Shown here one piece after another: positions 35,474 to 47,535 of a stretch of DNA of 64,000 nucleotides (position 1 is its first letter; each line of letters starts with the position of its first letter). Location of the stretch: assembly GCA_008973525.1 (NCBI GenBank), contig WACJ01000402.1:372001-436000 (forward strand). The letters run 5' to 3'. The position numbers and the translations under genes are program-made. The notes under the pieces are model-generated. The model had not been told where the DNA came from. It searched no databases and worked only from the letters and a program-made list of their open reading frames with translations. Source of the stretch: Stenopsyche tienmushanensis. Taxonomy: Eukaryota > Arthropoda > Insecta > Trichoptera > Stenopsychidae.

Positions 35474-35512
35474 AAACATCTAGGCGTCACAATTAGATGA
35501 CCCTTTATATGT
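35474..35512 (+). repeat. Tc1-like terminal repeat fragment
   Basis: ACATCTAGGCGTCACAATTA with GATGACCCTTTATA corresponds to 13584-13617 and to both ends of the element at 59160-59470. Confidence 0.5.
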
Positions 35513-37014
35513 CTCCAATATAGACGAGGGTAACCACCGTTACAAGCAATTTTCACTTACATAAAAAATGAAAACATGAAATATTCAAAGGAATTAGATT
35601 GTTAAGATACTAAAGACATCCGCAGATAAACATTTTTGGATACTCTTTGCAATGTTGATGAGGCAAAATCGATAGGTATTCTACAGCAGCAAAAAAATTG
35701 CAGATGAAGCTCGTTTAAAGCGAAGCTTTTTTTTAACGTTTTTTGCTACATCAAGGCATGTTTACAAGTGTCGATCCAAATCTGTAACAGCAACCGCGTG
35801 GCTAATCGATCATTAACGCTTGGATGGCGATAACGACTTCGACACAGAGAGTAGATTAACAATCTAATCCTAGATAGTGGCGGTGATCGGTGGAAAATTG
35901 ATACAGTTTATAAAGATAATATAAAAGACATCCTCAACAAAATGTCGAGCGTGGCGGGTGCATTTACTCGTGGGCAAAGTGGCTTCGGTATCGTACAGAC
36001 CGTGCGAAAGTTTGGTGCGTACACGCAGTACTCTTGAGCTTTGCTGATAACCTCGTGTGGATTTCAACGAGTTCGCATTGAAAATCAATACCATCACCGG
36101 TCTATTTATTGACCGGTTACTTTCTATGGGAGGATGCACAATCGCATGGGAACGATGCACACAAGAGCCAAACGCGTTTGACGAGAACTGCGCGCCCTGA
36201 CAGACTCAATAGTCAATGAAACCGGTGTAGCCTCCAGTAGTGAAAATACCTCATCGCCAACAAATTATGACACCTAACGTCGAAAAAACGTGATAAATCG
36301 CCACGCAACGACCCATAAAAATATTTTATCACCAGAGCGCTATCCGGCATCGGATGCGGCGCACCAGCAAGTGCAACAAAGAAATGCATGTGCAGCAGAT
36401 AAATCACGGAGCGGGTTAAGTGCAGCGCTTACTTGCGCGTTTATAGGTGTCGTGTCTTTATCTATGGGCAATCATAGGCCGTATTAATGTCACGGCCCAC
36501 ACCAAATTATCCAGCTGGAGTCAAAAAGACGCCGCTGCGACCTATGGGTCGACTACCATACGATATGATGTGTGTGCATCTTGGACAGTTTCAACATTTT
36601 ATCGCTCTATCAGCTCTGGTCGACGAACCTTATTACCGACAACCGGCCCTGGAATCGAATTCAACTTGGGACCCGAGCACAAGTTCTGATGTTCCGTTAA
36701 ACTTGTATGCATTAGGATCACGCAAGCAATCTGCTGTGGGATGCGAAAACCACTTGATTGTCGCCTATTTGCTGATTCACGCAAAAATATGATGGACTAT
36801 TAAAAGAGAAATGACCCTTGGAATACAACCTCCAGGAATACATCCAAACTCAATATTAAATTCGTGCTTTCAGACAACGTGAATGAACTTGTTCCCTAAG
36901 CAAAGGACATCCAATGCATGATTCATCGATATGCTCTTGGCAGCAAGACTCATCCAACTTCTTTGCTAAAGGTACTAAATTCTCAGATCAAAATTGCATA
37001 GTCACTAATATAAC
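35513..37014. other. no recognised gene; GC-richer 35.9-36.8 kb
   Basis: A 101-codon plus frame with a real ATG (36487-36792) and overlapping frames on both strands lie in a stretch clearly less AT-rich than its surroundings. I recognise no family in any of them. Confidence 0.35.
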
Positions 37015-37365
37015 AAAAGCACGCATATGCTACGAACGGACTCGAGTGATACAGAAAGAGTATTTTCGCACATTGAATGTGTAGATTAGTGAATCGGAGA
37101 CAGAGATAGAGAGAGAGAGAGAGTAAAGGTACCCCTACACGTCTAAATATTATCAAATATTCAGTCATCACATCGGTTATCAACAGACGATAAAATATAA
37201 TACATATATGTTTAAAACACTATTATGGGACCTAACAATATCAACAGTGTTAAGGTTTACTTATTGATATACAAGCTTCACTCACGCTGCGCGGTCCTGA
37301 GAGAAAAGTAGATTATACAGTACAGTATATATTTATGTGGCGGGGATATATTCATACAAAAGGTT
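37015..37365 (+). repeat. degenerate full-span MITE family A copy
   Basis: CTCGAGTGATACAGAAAGAG and AGTGAATCGGAGACAGAGAT, then GTAAAGGTACCCCTACACGT, then CTTCACTCACGCTGCGCGG and a decayed AAAGTAGATTATACAG. Both halves of the 25.5-kb MITE are present in the same order, without intact ends. A (GA)n run lies at about 37104-37123. Confidence 0.5.
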
Positions 37366-37729
37366 GGCAATCACAATTTTCGAGGCTCTAACCATTTTCA
37401 CTTGATTATCACAACCATACCACAGCATGTTAAATGAGAGAATATTGAGTTGCATCAATGTCTTCTGCCGTGTACAAAATGCACCATCGGGAATAGATAT
37501 TCTGAAAGTGTCCGAATAGCAGGCCGGTGTCAAAGAACGATTTAATACCTGCTAGATCTTACACCATAAATTTAGAAGTCACTCGATGAAAAACGCACAT
37601 CGAATGTATAATTTAATTTATAGGGACCTGATCTTGCGTAAGACCAGAATGCATAATTGCCCTTTATATCGTGCAAGCGAACACTGCGTCTCGAGATGTG
37701 GTGAAGTGGTAACAGTCCGTAGATGCCTA
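37366..37729. other. no recognised feature
   Basis: Short frames only. The sequence immediately before 37730 is in frame with the mariner relic but not recognisable. Confidence 0.45.
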
Positions 37730-38070
37730 TGTTGGTTCCATAAATTTAAATCGGACAATAAAAGCTTAAGGGATGAACCGAGAATGGAACGACTATTGAA
37801 GATGCACTAAAATCCCTTATCGAGTCAGATCCACGGTAACAAAATCGAGGATTTATCGCAAAGACTGAGATCCCCGTGAAAAACGAATAGGATGGATGTT
37901 ATGGGGTAGGATGGGTACCGCCCGCATTGACCGAACACAACAAAAATGAGCGACAAAACACTTACTATGCCTTCTAAATAGCACAAAAATAGTCCATTTT
38001 TGAAAAGTATTGTAATTGATGATGAAACCCAATTTCAATGTCTAAGCACGGATAGACTTTTAGAAGTTTT
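37730..38070 (+). pseudogene. mariner transposase relic (same lineage as 2.08 kb)
   Basis: The frame around 37730 reads CWFHKFKSDNKSLRDEPRME, the mariner helix-turn-helix end. After frame breaks come NRIGWMLWGRMGTA-type coding with the WVPH linker (near 37880-37920) and then SPFLKSIVIDDETQFQCLST (near 37995). The last piece corresponds to the PFL..IVTGDE segment, which carries the first catalytic aspartate. The C-terminal half is absent. The short nucleotide block AATAGGATGG…GGGGTAGGATGGGTACCG is shared with 2240-2275. Confidence 0.6.
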
Positions 38071-38559
38071 GTAGGACTGCCAAAGCGATGGGATCATTTT
38101 TTTTTCTCGCACAAACAGTATAGGAGATATCAGTTTAATTCTTTTTTGGTTTATTTTAAAAGACAGTCCCCTGTATGATCGTTTAAAATAATGAAGTTTC
38201 CCTGCAGCCCTCTGTATATGTGATAACACGCATTGAAATGTATATATTTATTTATACCAAGCAGAGAATATAAGAGGCGAGGGTTCAAATTCATAAGGAA
38301 GAAACGTTTTCCATTACATGTTCATGCAAGATAATGTAAATTGGTACAATTACCAGCTGGATTTTTTTCGTGGGTCGTTACATATCGCGTGCAGACCATC
38401 AATTTCTTACGTCTATCCCTAAAATATATTGACGATGAAAATTGCGATTCAATTATCTAAATGCGATATTAGAACGGGATCCGAGGAATGTAGCGTTAGA
38501 GATAGTACCTAAAGACGAGAGCAACAAATCTATCGGACAGGATGCGAAATCACGGAGGT
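38071..38559. other. no recognised feature
   Basis: AT-rich. Poly-T run near 38100. No domain seen. Confidence 0.5.
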
Positions 38560-38725
38560 CGACGATGCCATAAATCAGCGCCGCCCTCCGGCCGCCCTCC
38601 GGCCGCCATTCGGAGATGTACGAAGATGTGAGAGTGGAGATAGGCGATGGGCGGCCGCCCTGGACAGCCGCCCACGTGCTATATGCCGCATGATGCACGT
38701 CTTGAGCCAGACGGAAGGACCTGAC
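38560..38725. other. GC-rich island with 11-bp tandem repeat
   Basis: Strong local GC and CpG enrichment in an AT-rich window. About 2.5 copies of GGCCGCCCTCC lie at 38580-38609, and a GGGCGGCCGCCC palindrome near 38650-38661. The minus strand is open through it (38453-38731) but lacks an ATG at the start, and I recognise no protein. It could be a promoter or first-exon island, or a conserved regulatory element. Confidence 0.4.
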
Positions 38726-41439
38726 CAGCACACAGTGGGCGTTATAATTAGACGGGATTATGTACCAAATTAGAATAATGCATGCGGCAGGATCCTGGCT
38801 GCTTCTCGACGTGTAGGAAAAGTACCGCTGCCATCATTAGCACTGGATAATGCGGAAATACAACCGATCTACAAGACACTTGATATCCTGATTACGGATC
38901 ATTAAATTAAATCATTTATATCTGATTTTAACTGCAACAATATTAAGAAAAAAACATGCAATCTGACATCCCTGAGGACTTAGATTGCAGGAATTGTACA
39001 TATTCACTCCTAATCTGATCTCAAACTTAACCGGTTTGCACATAACTCTTAATTGGTTTCGTTAACTCTTGCATTGTCTTCCACTGGATTTTCAACCCAA
39101 AGGATTTAGCAAAAATAGCTTCAACGGAAACCCATCCATATATGCATCAGTATCTTCCATAACAACTGTTATACCTTTATAAGGTATACAAAATTGAGAT
39201 AAATTCGTATACATATTAGTATTTGTTGTTAAAATCGCATCGCAATTGATAAATTCAACAGAACCAAACATATTAAACCATTATACGTGAAATATTCGGT
39301 CCCAAAATGTATTTTTCGATGTATCTGCATTAAAATCACGGTTAAAACGAGCATCCGATTGAGATAAAATGTCAAGTAATGATCAATTTATTATTTTTAT
39401 AATAAAAGCTGATCATACACAGTATAAAATCGCTTTAAATTAAATTCACTTTTATCCAACGTAATGATAATTGATATTTGTGAGCAATGTCATAGTAGAG
39501 ACGCTTGTTATAACCGAGATAAATCATCAAAGATTGTTTTTTCTTCATCTTTGATCATTTTTGGATGGCCCCTGAAGGATTTTAGGAAAAGAATGATTCC
39601 TTATTAAATATTCGGAGCGACGACGCTGTTCGGATCACGTTCGATCCAAACATTGAAAGTGGTTATTCGCCCGCAGTATTCACGATTCATCGAAGATGAC
39701 CATAAATTAATTCATCCGAAAACTAATGAAGCAGCCGTCGAACTCGATAAGGCGATAAACAAACGAGTTCCTTAATTTCTTCAAATGTCGAAATGTCGGG
39801 AATTAGAAAGCAAAAAGTCAATTTTACCGATTAGCGCCGTTGGGCGCTATAAGAAACCTGTTCGCATAATTTACATGCACAACGGGGAGATGATTCGTGT
39901 CTTTGAGATTTAGTTACTTTCATCACAGTTGTCACATCGGATGTTCAATTCGCTACAACGCGGTGCAAAGTCGGCCCGCCCGGGGCGAATGTCTCTCTAA
40001 GAGAGTTTCGCGCATTGAGCGCGTTCACAGCACCAAAAAGTGAAATCGGATGAGACTCGTCCGTAAACAGTCGCATTTGCATTTCGAACAATTGCCGTCG
40101 GAATCCACCGATGAATAGGACGAAATGATGAGCGCTGAAGAGTGTGACTAATTGATGACCCAAATGAAGACTCTAAAGATCCAAGTCGCGCAAGAAACCG
40201 ACGACGCGAGGTCATCCAGTGTCGAGATGCGAATGATGACCAGCATTGATGACTACCCCGTAAAATGCCGGATTTATGCACCGATCAAGAAGCGCATCCG
40301 AGTATTCAATAATCGATGCTTTTTACTTTCTAATGAAGATGTGGCTGAGAACTCCAACGAGCCGATTGGCATGATAAAGACCCGATCATCTCACGCCGCA
40401 AAACAAATTAAAAATTAATAACGATAACCGTAAAATCTGCCTTAACCGCAGAAAAATTCATCAGCTCTTCTCGGAGAAACAACTGCGATTGGACGACGAT
40501 AGACGAAAAAAAACAAGTTGGACAACTTGTGATAGAACAACTTCCAGAGTCGCATCACGCACCGTAGAGACGCAAAACAAAGCACAAGATGTGCACTATA
40601 AATAACGAGGGATATCTAATCGATATTTTATGCAAATATCATCAACAAAACAAATGTTTATAATAATTGAATGGCTGTAATATGCATCATAAACATAGCG
40701 GTATTACATCATTACCGACAAGCAATAACTTTCTTGGGTCTCAAAACGATTAAAGAATTGAAAGCGTGGAAGAAAACAAATCGCTTTGATCGCGGGAAGA
40801 CGCGTTCTTAGAGCCGGCTTCTTTCGCGCCAGATCTTCAGATCTTCTTCCTGTGTGGACCTCCATATGATCCTACAGGGAATGTAGTGTTTACATATGGA
40901 CGACATAAAAAATATCCTTTTGAAGGTATACATTATAATTGCTTGAATTCGAATGATATATTAACTCTACCGTTCTGAAGCGGGCGACCGTCTGCACCCC
41001 CAAAAATAACATTAAACTTGAATTTATGACTTAATAGTCGGAAGGTTGAAACTAATTAATTTTGCTGAAATATTGGGCATCATCTGTCTAGCATTAGACT
41101 AAATATAATTCAGCGTCAATTATGCGACAACCGTAGCCAAAGGGTTAATTGGACGGGTTTTGAGTTGCGGATGTAAAATATAAGCACTCGAAGCAATATA
41201 AATCCTATATATTTTTATGCCATGGTTTCTAAGAACATTAATGTCAATATGTAGGTTAAGTTTAATGAGTCTATCAATTAGAGAAAAATACAGTATAACG
41301 CATTGTTACTGAAAAAGTTGATAGACCTGAATTAAAAATATGTTTCTGGAATACTTATATATCTGGAATGCACCTATGCATTGAAATTTATCATAAATAT
41401 AGGTAGCAAATGAAATCAATTGGACAATTTTTGTTCGAA
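38726..41439. other. long interval without recognised feature
   Basis: Small frames only (88 codons plus at 40152-40418; 72 and 94 minus). 39780-40600 is GC-richer. No terminal repeats or transposase motifs found. Confidence 0.45.
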
Positions 41440-41545
41440 GATGATATTGAAAATTCTGTTACTGTGAGTACTGAACGATATCAATCAATGCTGAGTGATT
41501 TTTTATGATCACAATTGAATCACATTGATGTGTCTTATGGCTACA
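41440..41545 (+). pseudogene. Tc1-like transposase fragment (sister of 12.5 kb)
   Basis: From 41467 the frame reads STERYQSMLSDFL, then a stop and SQLNHIDVSYG. It parallels the 12.5-kb copy (ATTTTTTATGAYCACAATTG and AATCAYATTGATG are shared). Homology ends where the pogo-like terminus CAGTCAACCC begins. Confidence 0.55.
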
Positions 41546-41575
41546 GTCAACCCTCCTATAGCATCCACTTTGTAT
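41546..41575 (+). repeat. pogo-like terminal repeat fragment
   Basis: CAGTCAACCCTCCTATAGCA, the same terminus as at 20913 and 23073, directly abutting the Tc1-like fragment. Confidence 0.45.
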
Positions 41576-42907
41576 GCAGCGTTTTGTATGCATAAACAAC
41601 GGGTAAAATACCAAAAATTAATGCTTCCTCGCGCATGTTAGTCACTTGCACTTGTACCTAATTTTTTTTGGCCGAACGGAAGAACGTCTTCCCGCAGCCA
41701 AGGCTATCCGACGACTATGGCGAATCTACACAGATTAATAGCACCATTGCATGGTGATGACATTTCGCCCACGTTCCAATTACAAAAATGAAACGCATTC
41801 CTTTCTGAGACATCTTCTAAATGCCACAGTGATGGGCAAAAAATGACTAATTTCATAAAATCACACATAATTATGGATTCGATCCGGCAGTCTAATAATG
41901 TAAGAACGATCCGATTGTCATTGAGACCGCGACCTCTGAATGGCTATGGAAAAAAGCCGACGATGATGATGACTTGTGCTTGTGATTTCGGGGCATTAAC
42001 GTCACTATAAAGCCGAAAAAATAAAAACATAAAACGTTGCAAGATAAGAGTACTTAGAAATCACGATATCGCCAATACACTCAGCACGCGCGCTAATCAC
42101 TATTGATTGATGGTAATTTTATCGTGCCCCCTCCCCCCCCCCCCAAATGTCCAGCATTGTTCTCTAAATAGACCCAGATTATAGAATTTGTATCTACAGC
42201 AAAGCGTGGCGTTTGCCAAAGACGATGCTTCAGCGCGAACAGGCGAACCCTGGCGCAAATTAACGCCCTAGAAAAAGTCTTATATATATGGTGAACGCAC
42301 AGAGATAAGTGAAGAAGCACTAAACATCGCCATATAAGGTGTGAATCTTTCAAGCCTGCTGATGGCCGAGCAACACCGGCACCTGCCTCGGGCCAAATCT
42401 GCACTCAACAAAGGTCATAATCGGCTGCAGACGAAGCAGCGCAAAGTGAGTCAATGGCAATAAGTAGACGCTCCATGGTGGAGCAAGTCGAGTAAGCAAG
42501 AAGTACGGCCGTTGCGTACCTCGGAGGTGTCCGTAATAAATGGACACTCGTGCTCTTGATTGCTACCAGTAAATATCTTCGAGGACTACTTTACACTCAT
42601 CAATAGTCTGGTTGACTTGTCAATACGCGTGCCTCAAATATATGTGCGAAAGAACCAAGACAGATTTAGTAGACGTGGTAGAAATGAGAAGAATATAACG
42701 TCGTTCAAGTGTTCGCCGCGGCTTTGCTTGGTGACGCGTATTCGGGAGGTCCAATTTTCGATGACTTTGTCGCATCAATCTAGCTGAATTTGCTTGATGG
42801 CATTCGTTGTGTTAACTTTGAGGACATGCTACAGATTTAAATACAAGTTTCCGGCTAAAAGTGTTTTAATATGGACAAGATGAATGTTTGAGCAAATTTC
42901 CAATCCA
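41576..42907. other. no recognised gene
   Basis: Contains a C-rich run (42127-42144, with 12 uninterrupted C at 42133-42144) and a GC-richer stretch (42180-42550) with open minus frames of 103 and 65 codons. None is recognisable. Confidence 0.4.
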
Positions 42908-43295
42908 AAGCCTCCCTATCCCTTTGATGAGTATGCCCGCAAATGCTGCGGGCGCACTCGAGTGGTCCAGAGAAAGTATGCACGCACATGTTACGGGCAG
43001 CGCTTTATTTACAATGCCACATTTGTATTTCTAATAGAATATTATATTAAATATTATAATTGTTTATTAAAATTATGATGTCAAACATTACATTTACGAT
43101 AATTTGTATAATTTTGTCACGGTTCAGGCCGCTCTAGTCTTATTTTATTTTTTGTATCAAGAAGCCCGATTTTAAAACTTGAATTCGAAAAAAGTTTATC
43201 AGCCACTGGTCTATTTCAAAATCATTTCACATACCTTGCAAAATAGATGCGAACTATCTGTACACGTTATCTACTGTCAGGACATAAAGAGTTAA
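42908..43295 (+). repeat. MITE family B, long copy
   Basis: The left end CCCTTTGATGAGTATGC and the right end GACATAAAGAGTTAA (TTAA 43292-43295) form an imperfect inverted pair. The interior has CTCGAGTGGTCCAGAGAAAG and ATGATGTCAAACATTACATT, shared with 15.1 kb. The left TTAA is mutated. Confidence 0.55.
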
Positions 43296-43608
43296 ACGCG
43301 TTCGAAAAAAGGAGTCCATCAACTCGATAAGGTCAAGATCCAGTTCTCAAAGATCTCAACGTTTTGACAAATATGGAAAAATGGACAATAACGACAACGT
43401 TTCCGCATTTATACTCGCAATAGTACAAAAAAGTCTCGTCGCCATAAGGAGCTTAGGAAGTAAATTCTTAAATCGTATGAATAAAGACTATTGCTGGAGA
43501 ATAAGAAAAAGGGCCGAATCCGGAAATATTGTCTGTCCAAGAAGCGATCAATAGGGTCTTTGACGATGATACTCAGAGTCGTCAAAGCACGATAATGCAC
43601 TACATGTG

Positions 43609-43986
43609 TTACGGTTTCTGATCGATATCTTCCTGTCCGAGTGGATCTGAAACATGAACTGGGTCGTCTAAACCGGCGGACATCGCGTTGATACGCATTA
43701 CATCGGTGGCAAATTTACTTTCCGAGAATCCCAAATCGAATACAAAATGTTTGGAGCGTGTTAAATGAGCTATGTAACTGGTATTGAAGCGACTCACGCA
43801 GAGTTTTTTCAACTCACGTGGAATCGAAGAGATACGGATTCTCATTATGGTCCTGACGTTGCCAAGGCAATCTAGGCGAGTCATCGGCCTGGACTTGTGA
43901 ACCCGATGAACCCGCAACAATTTTATCCTAAAACGCGAAGAATCACCATACCCGAGGACAAACACGCTCCAAATTAAAATAATCAT
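43609..43986 (-). CDS. orphan frame with signal-peptide-like start (125 codons)
   Basis: The open frame extends upstream to 44004, but its first ATG is at 43984-43986. The protein starts MIILIWSVFVLGYGDSSR, a plausible cleavable signal peptide. It continues basic (KSRPMTRLDCLGNVRTIMRI), contains two cysteines, and ends in an acidic tail (DPLGQEDIDQKP). Base composition is less AT-rich than the flanks, and no repeat overlaps it. I recognise no family. It could be a lineage-specific secreted protein, an exon of a larger gene, or chance. The ATG context is unremarkable and no splice sites are compelling. Confidence 0.25.
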   Translation of the reverse strand: MIILIWSVFVLGYGDSSRFRIKLLRVHRVHKSRPMTRLDCLGNVRTIMRIRISSIPRELKKLCVSRFNTSYIAHLTRSKHFVFDLGFSESKFATDVMRINAMSAGLDDPVHVSDPLGQEDIDQKP

Positions 43987-45749
43987 TCTTAAAAAAAAGC
44001 TCAATAACCATAATTAACCATTATATGGATACAAAGCGTTACATCACCGGAGTCAGCTGGTCAGTTGCTGTTGCTGATCAAAATAATTACCGAAGAGCTA
44101 AAGTTCATCTCGGAATATCCCTTCCTCGTGAAGCCACCAATCCAGCTATGAAATATTCCAAACACAATTAAAAAAGATGAAAAACCAAAGACTGGACACA
44201 CACATAGCTTCGTCCGAATGATTTACGCATTCTACAAATAGCCAATACTTGATGATTGATGATGCGCCGTGATCCGCCGTGATAAATAATACACAAAACG
44301 GCAATAGGATAAAAAAATCGAAGAGACCCAAATGAAATATTAATTAAAATACTATACTAAATATAATCAATTAACCAATTCAGGGACGCTTCCATCTCAG
44401 CTATTTCAAAAATTGCTTATGCAAATTTCCACAATTAATCTCGAACGAAATTATACGTCCACGACGTTTAATTATCAAATGATTTAATCCCCAATATTTT
44501 CTCATTAATCTGACCCAAATTTAAAAATATCAATCATCAAATTACCGTTAAAGGTTAAGCAGTACACTCGATTTACGCGCCGTTTTTTACGCGATTTTAA
44601 TCGCACCGCATGCAGATTAGTCGCGAAGAATTTCTTCGCATTAATACGTTAGGAGCTTTGAAAGATTTAAATGATAATTGGAGGATAGAAAACGCCCAAG
44701 TCGATTTTGTTAGCATGGCAGTCAAATAATTAAAAATTACAACAATAAAAAGAAAATTTAGACATTTTCATAAATTCCATGCGTTTTTAGGACATTTTTT
44801 TATAAATCTATAAGTCCTAGATCGAAACAGTTTGACTGCTTAGAGAGCATATCACCGGATAGATGGAAGACAATTAACTCTGACACTGCTTAACAATAAT
44901 CCAGTGAACTTGAAATCTCGCTCACGCAATTTACTGCAGAATTAGGTCATCTTCAATAGCCGATGATGGGAAAGGATACGATTTGAATTATATTTTCTAC
45001 ATCTCGTGCGTTCTATATTGAAGGAAGAAACTGAAGGCGGAAACTCTCAGGCCATTGATCTCCTGGAGCTAATCCTCACTTAGGGCGTACGGTGCAAGAT
45101 ATACAATCGCACGCATGTCCGTTTGCTGTCGGATCGCAGAAGACTTAAATAGAAGATGGATTTTTTGGAGAGAAAGACCCTAACTGAGGAACCAGCAAGA
45201 AAAACACGCATTTCCGCGGCCAAGACTTTTGGTCGACTCTTTTATTTTCTTCCTGCACATCCGTATCCCTATTTATAATTGCGATTAACAGCGGTTTGCA
45301 GCGGGTGTTTTTATCCCAGCAGGACACCTGTGTGAATGCATCGCGGTTATCTTGATTGGGAACTTGGATAATTTTAAAGACTGTTTTCTTTGGAAGGCTG
45401 TAACAAAACTACTCAAGGCTTTCTGGAAAACACTGAATCTAACCCTTTATTTCCTTGCAAGATATTCCTGACGCTTAAAAAGTAAGACTCTTTAAGTTGC
45501 TATCACACTAACAATGGTATTTATATCATGAATCGATGAACTCAAACTTTATGGAAGTATTGTTCTGCATGCATGTTAAGTCAGCATTTTGTTGTATTTT
45601 TCTTTATCAAGAGCTGCAGCTTTTCATGGTAAATCATTTCCACAATCTTTCGATTATTTATGGCTTGACAGCAATTATTGATTAGTAAATTGTTAACTTC
45701 ACCTTCTTTGAAGCCAATTCTCCCCTTTCAGTTCATTGTTTTGACTGTA
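43987..45749. other. no recognised feature
   Basis: AT-rich, with only 60-61-codon minus frames. Confidence 0.5.
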
Positions 45750-46470
45750 CCTTTTTCTCGGGTGGCCACCTAGGATGCCCACCCACAAAACCTCAAGGGA
45801 GAGGCAACCCTACACCCGTGAGAAACTGGGAAATTATGCAGAGTAGAGGTGGGAGAAAGCAGCCTCGTCGGTTTGCTCATCAAACGCTGCTGGAAAAGCA
45901 TGAGTTGGGTCATAGCTTACCCTATGTTGTGTACTCATAAAGTGGAATGTGGAACTGCTGATTACAGAAGGTGTAGGTGGAATCTGTGTAAAATCTTCAA
46001 CAACTTAGTGCATACAGGGGAGAACGACTTTAGGCTGCTCGTATCCGTGTCTAGGTACTACAAATACCGTTAGAAGCAGCATCTCAGCCTCTGCAGTCCA
46101 TCGTCTGCTGCAGCTCCCTTTAAACTGAGGTTGGACTCGTGGTGACAGTAATCTTATGCAGTAGCTCTTTTGAACTTAGTATAACATTTGTTCTTTCCTC
46201 TTACAACGCACCTACGGGTGCAAACGGTCTGAAACTGATATACTGTCGAGAACATCGCCTCCTATGGAGGGCGTTGAGTGAATGAGGTGGGTGCCCTGGA
46301 AGCTCTGCGCGTAGTGTTTCTCGGTGGAACAAAGAACGATGGAAGACTTCCACGTGTGGCTAGTCCAAGGGCATTTGGAACAGATCGCACAGCAACGCAG
46401 GGCATGGTCTCTGTATTAGAAGAGTACCAAACACTATTAAGCCGCTGTCTCAACGCGTTCCTTTGTTTCC
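45750..46470. other. block of distinct composition, unclassified
   Basis: Less AT-rich than both flanks and poor in poly-A/T. It contains GGTGGCCACC, GTGGGAGAAAGCAGCCTCG and a short inverted pair CACCTACGGGTG. A 74-codon plus frame (45849-46073) and frames on both strands at 46262-46586 show no motif. It could be a LINE 5' region or other mobile DNA inserted next to the mariner fragment. Confidence 0.35.
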
Positions 46471-46590
46471 ATGTTTCATCCATGGTTATGAATCGACGAA
46501 AAACTCGGTTTTATTGCTACAAAACATCGCCAAACACTCTATTTTTGTTCCATTGTGAGCAAACGCGACGCCCATCTTGCGCATAGCTTT
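46470..46590 (-). pseudogene. mariner family M3 fragment (second copy)
   Basis: On the minus strand, AGCTATGCGCAAGATGGG and TTTGCTCACAATGGAACA match 29235-29275, with a shared gap and then GAGTGTTTGGCGATG. It continues NKTEFFVDS in one frame and FITMDETWKQ in another, the F(I/V)TMDETW segment with the first catalytic aspartate. About 40 codons with a frameshift. Confidence 0.6.
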
Positions 46591-47506
46591 CTCATGTCCA
46601 AATTTTCAGTCAATATGCGATGTAAAGGACTTTTTGAAATGCCTACCGTCCAAATTAATTATTTGAAATCCTTCTAATGACATTCTCTTCATTAATGCGA
46701 GTGCGTCAACTGTGAATTCCCCCGTCGCGAAAGAGTTAAATTTAAAAAAAAAAACAACAACTATGAATAAGTCGAATTGCATACTGATGTTGTTTACAGC
46801 AGCAGGTGAAATGCATTGTGATAGCATCACAGTTTCCAAGAAATCGTATCGAGGAACGCCGTCAAATTGTATGACATGTCAAGTCGTGTAATAAGAAGTA
46901 ATGACCATTGATGCTTTTGGAGATCGGCGATAATAAAATCACAAAACGGTTTCGACCACATTATACTCGATCTTCCCGATAAGATCAAGCGGCTGCATAT
47001 TGGCACTACAATATTACAAGAATAGCACGATAATTAACCCACGCTCTGCGGCGTGGGGTACAACCGTACCGAAAAAGATTTACAATATGCACATTTCGGA
47101 ATGAGGACAAGCGAATCGAATTAGACGTATGAAAAATATACACTCGGTCCATTTGATAGATAGCGGACAAATAATTGATAATCTATCAAATTCTCACCTA
47201 ATACATCAATCCAAATAGAGACATTAATTTCAGTCATGGGGAAAACAAACATGTGCCACAAAAACGCCCACCAGTACCACCCGATGCGCACACGATCAGG
47301 TTACCACAAAAACCACCGCACAGGTTAACTTCTCCGGTTACGAAGCAAACGATGCATCATCGTCGAGCTGATGACACCAATAAAATAACCGATAAATCAT
47401 TTTGCGCAGAACGGTAAACCTCCACTAGAGCCATCGGACATACACGACACATATACGCGACGGGACAATTTTGCGCGACCTCCGTGCAAATCGTGCAATT
47501 TGTATT
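46591..47506. other. no recognised feature
   Basis: AT-rich. A 77-codon minus frame (46606-46839) has no motif. Confidence 0.5.
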
Positions 47507-47535
47507 TTAACACTTTGCTGTCCGCTAATGATTTC
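47507..47535 (+). repeat. piggyBac-like terminus
   Basis: TTAACACTTTGCTGTCCGC: a TTAA target site followed by CAC, which fits piggyBac-type ends and lies on the 3' side of the piggyBac-like coding remnant. No matching opposite end was found. Confidence 0.45.

Noticed and set aside
36487..36792. 101-codon plus frame with ATG
   Set aside because: Two other frames overlap it in the same GC-richer patch and no motif is visible; not strong enough to call a gene.
37104..37123. (GA)n run
   Set aside because: Ordinary short microsatellite inside a MITE copy.
43987..44004. Six-codon N-terminal extension of the 43.6-kb frame
   Set aside because: It would start at TTG; the first ATG is at 43984-43986.
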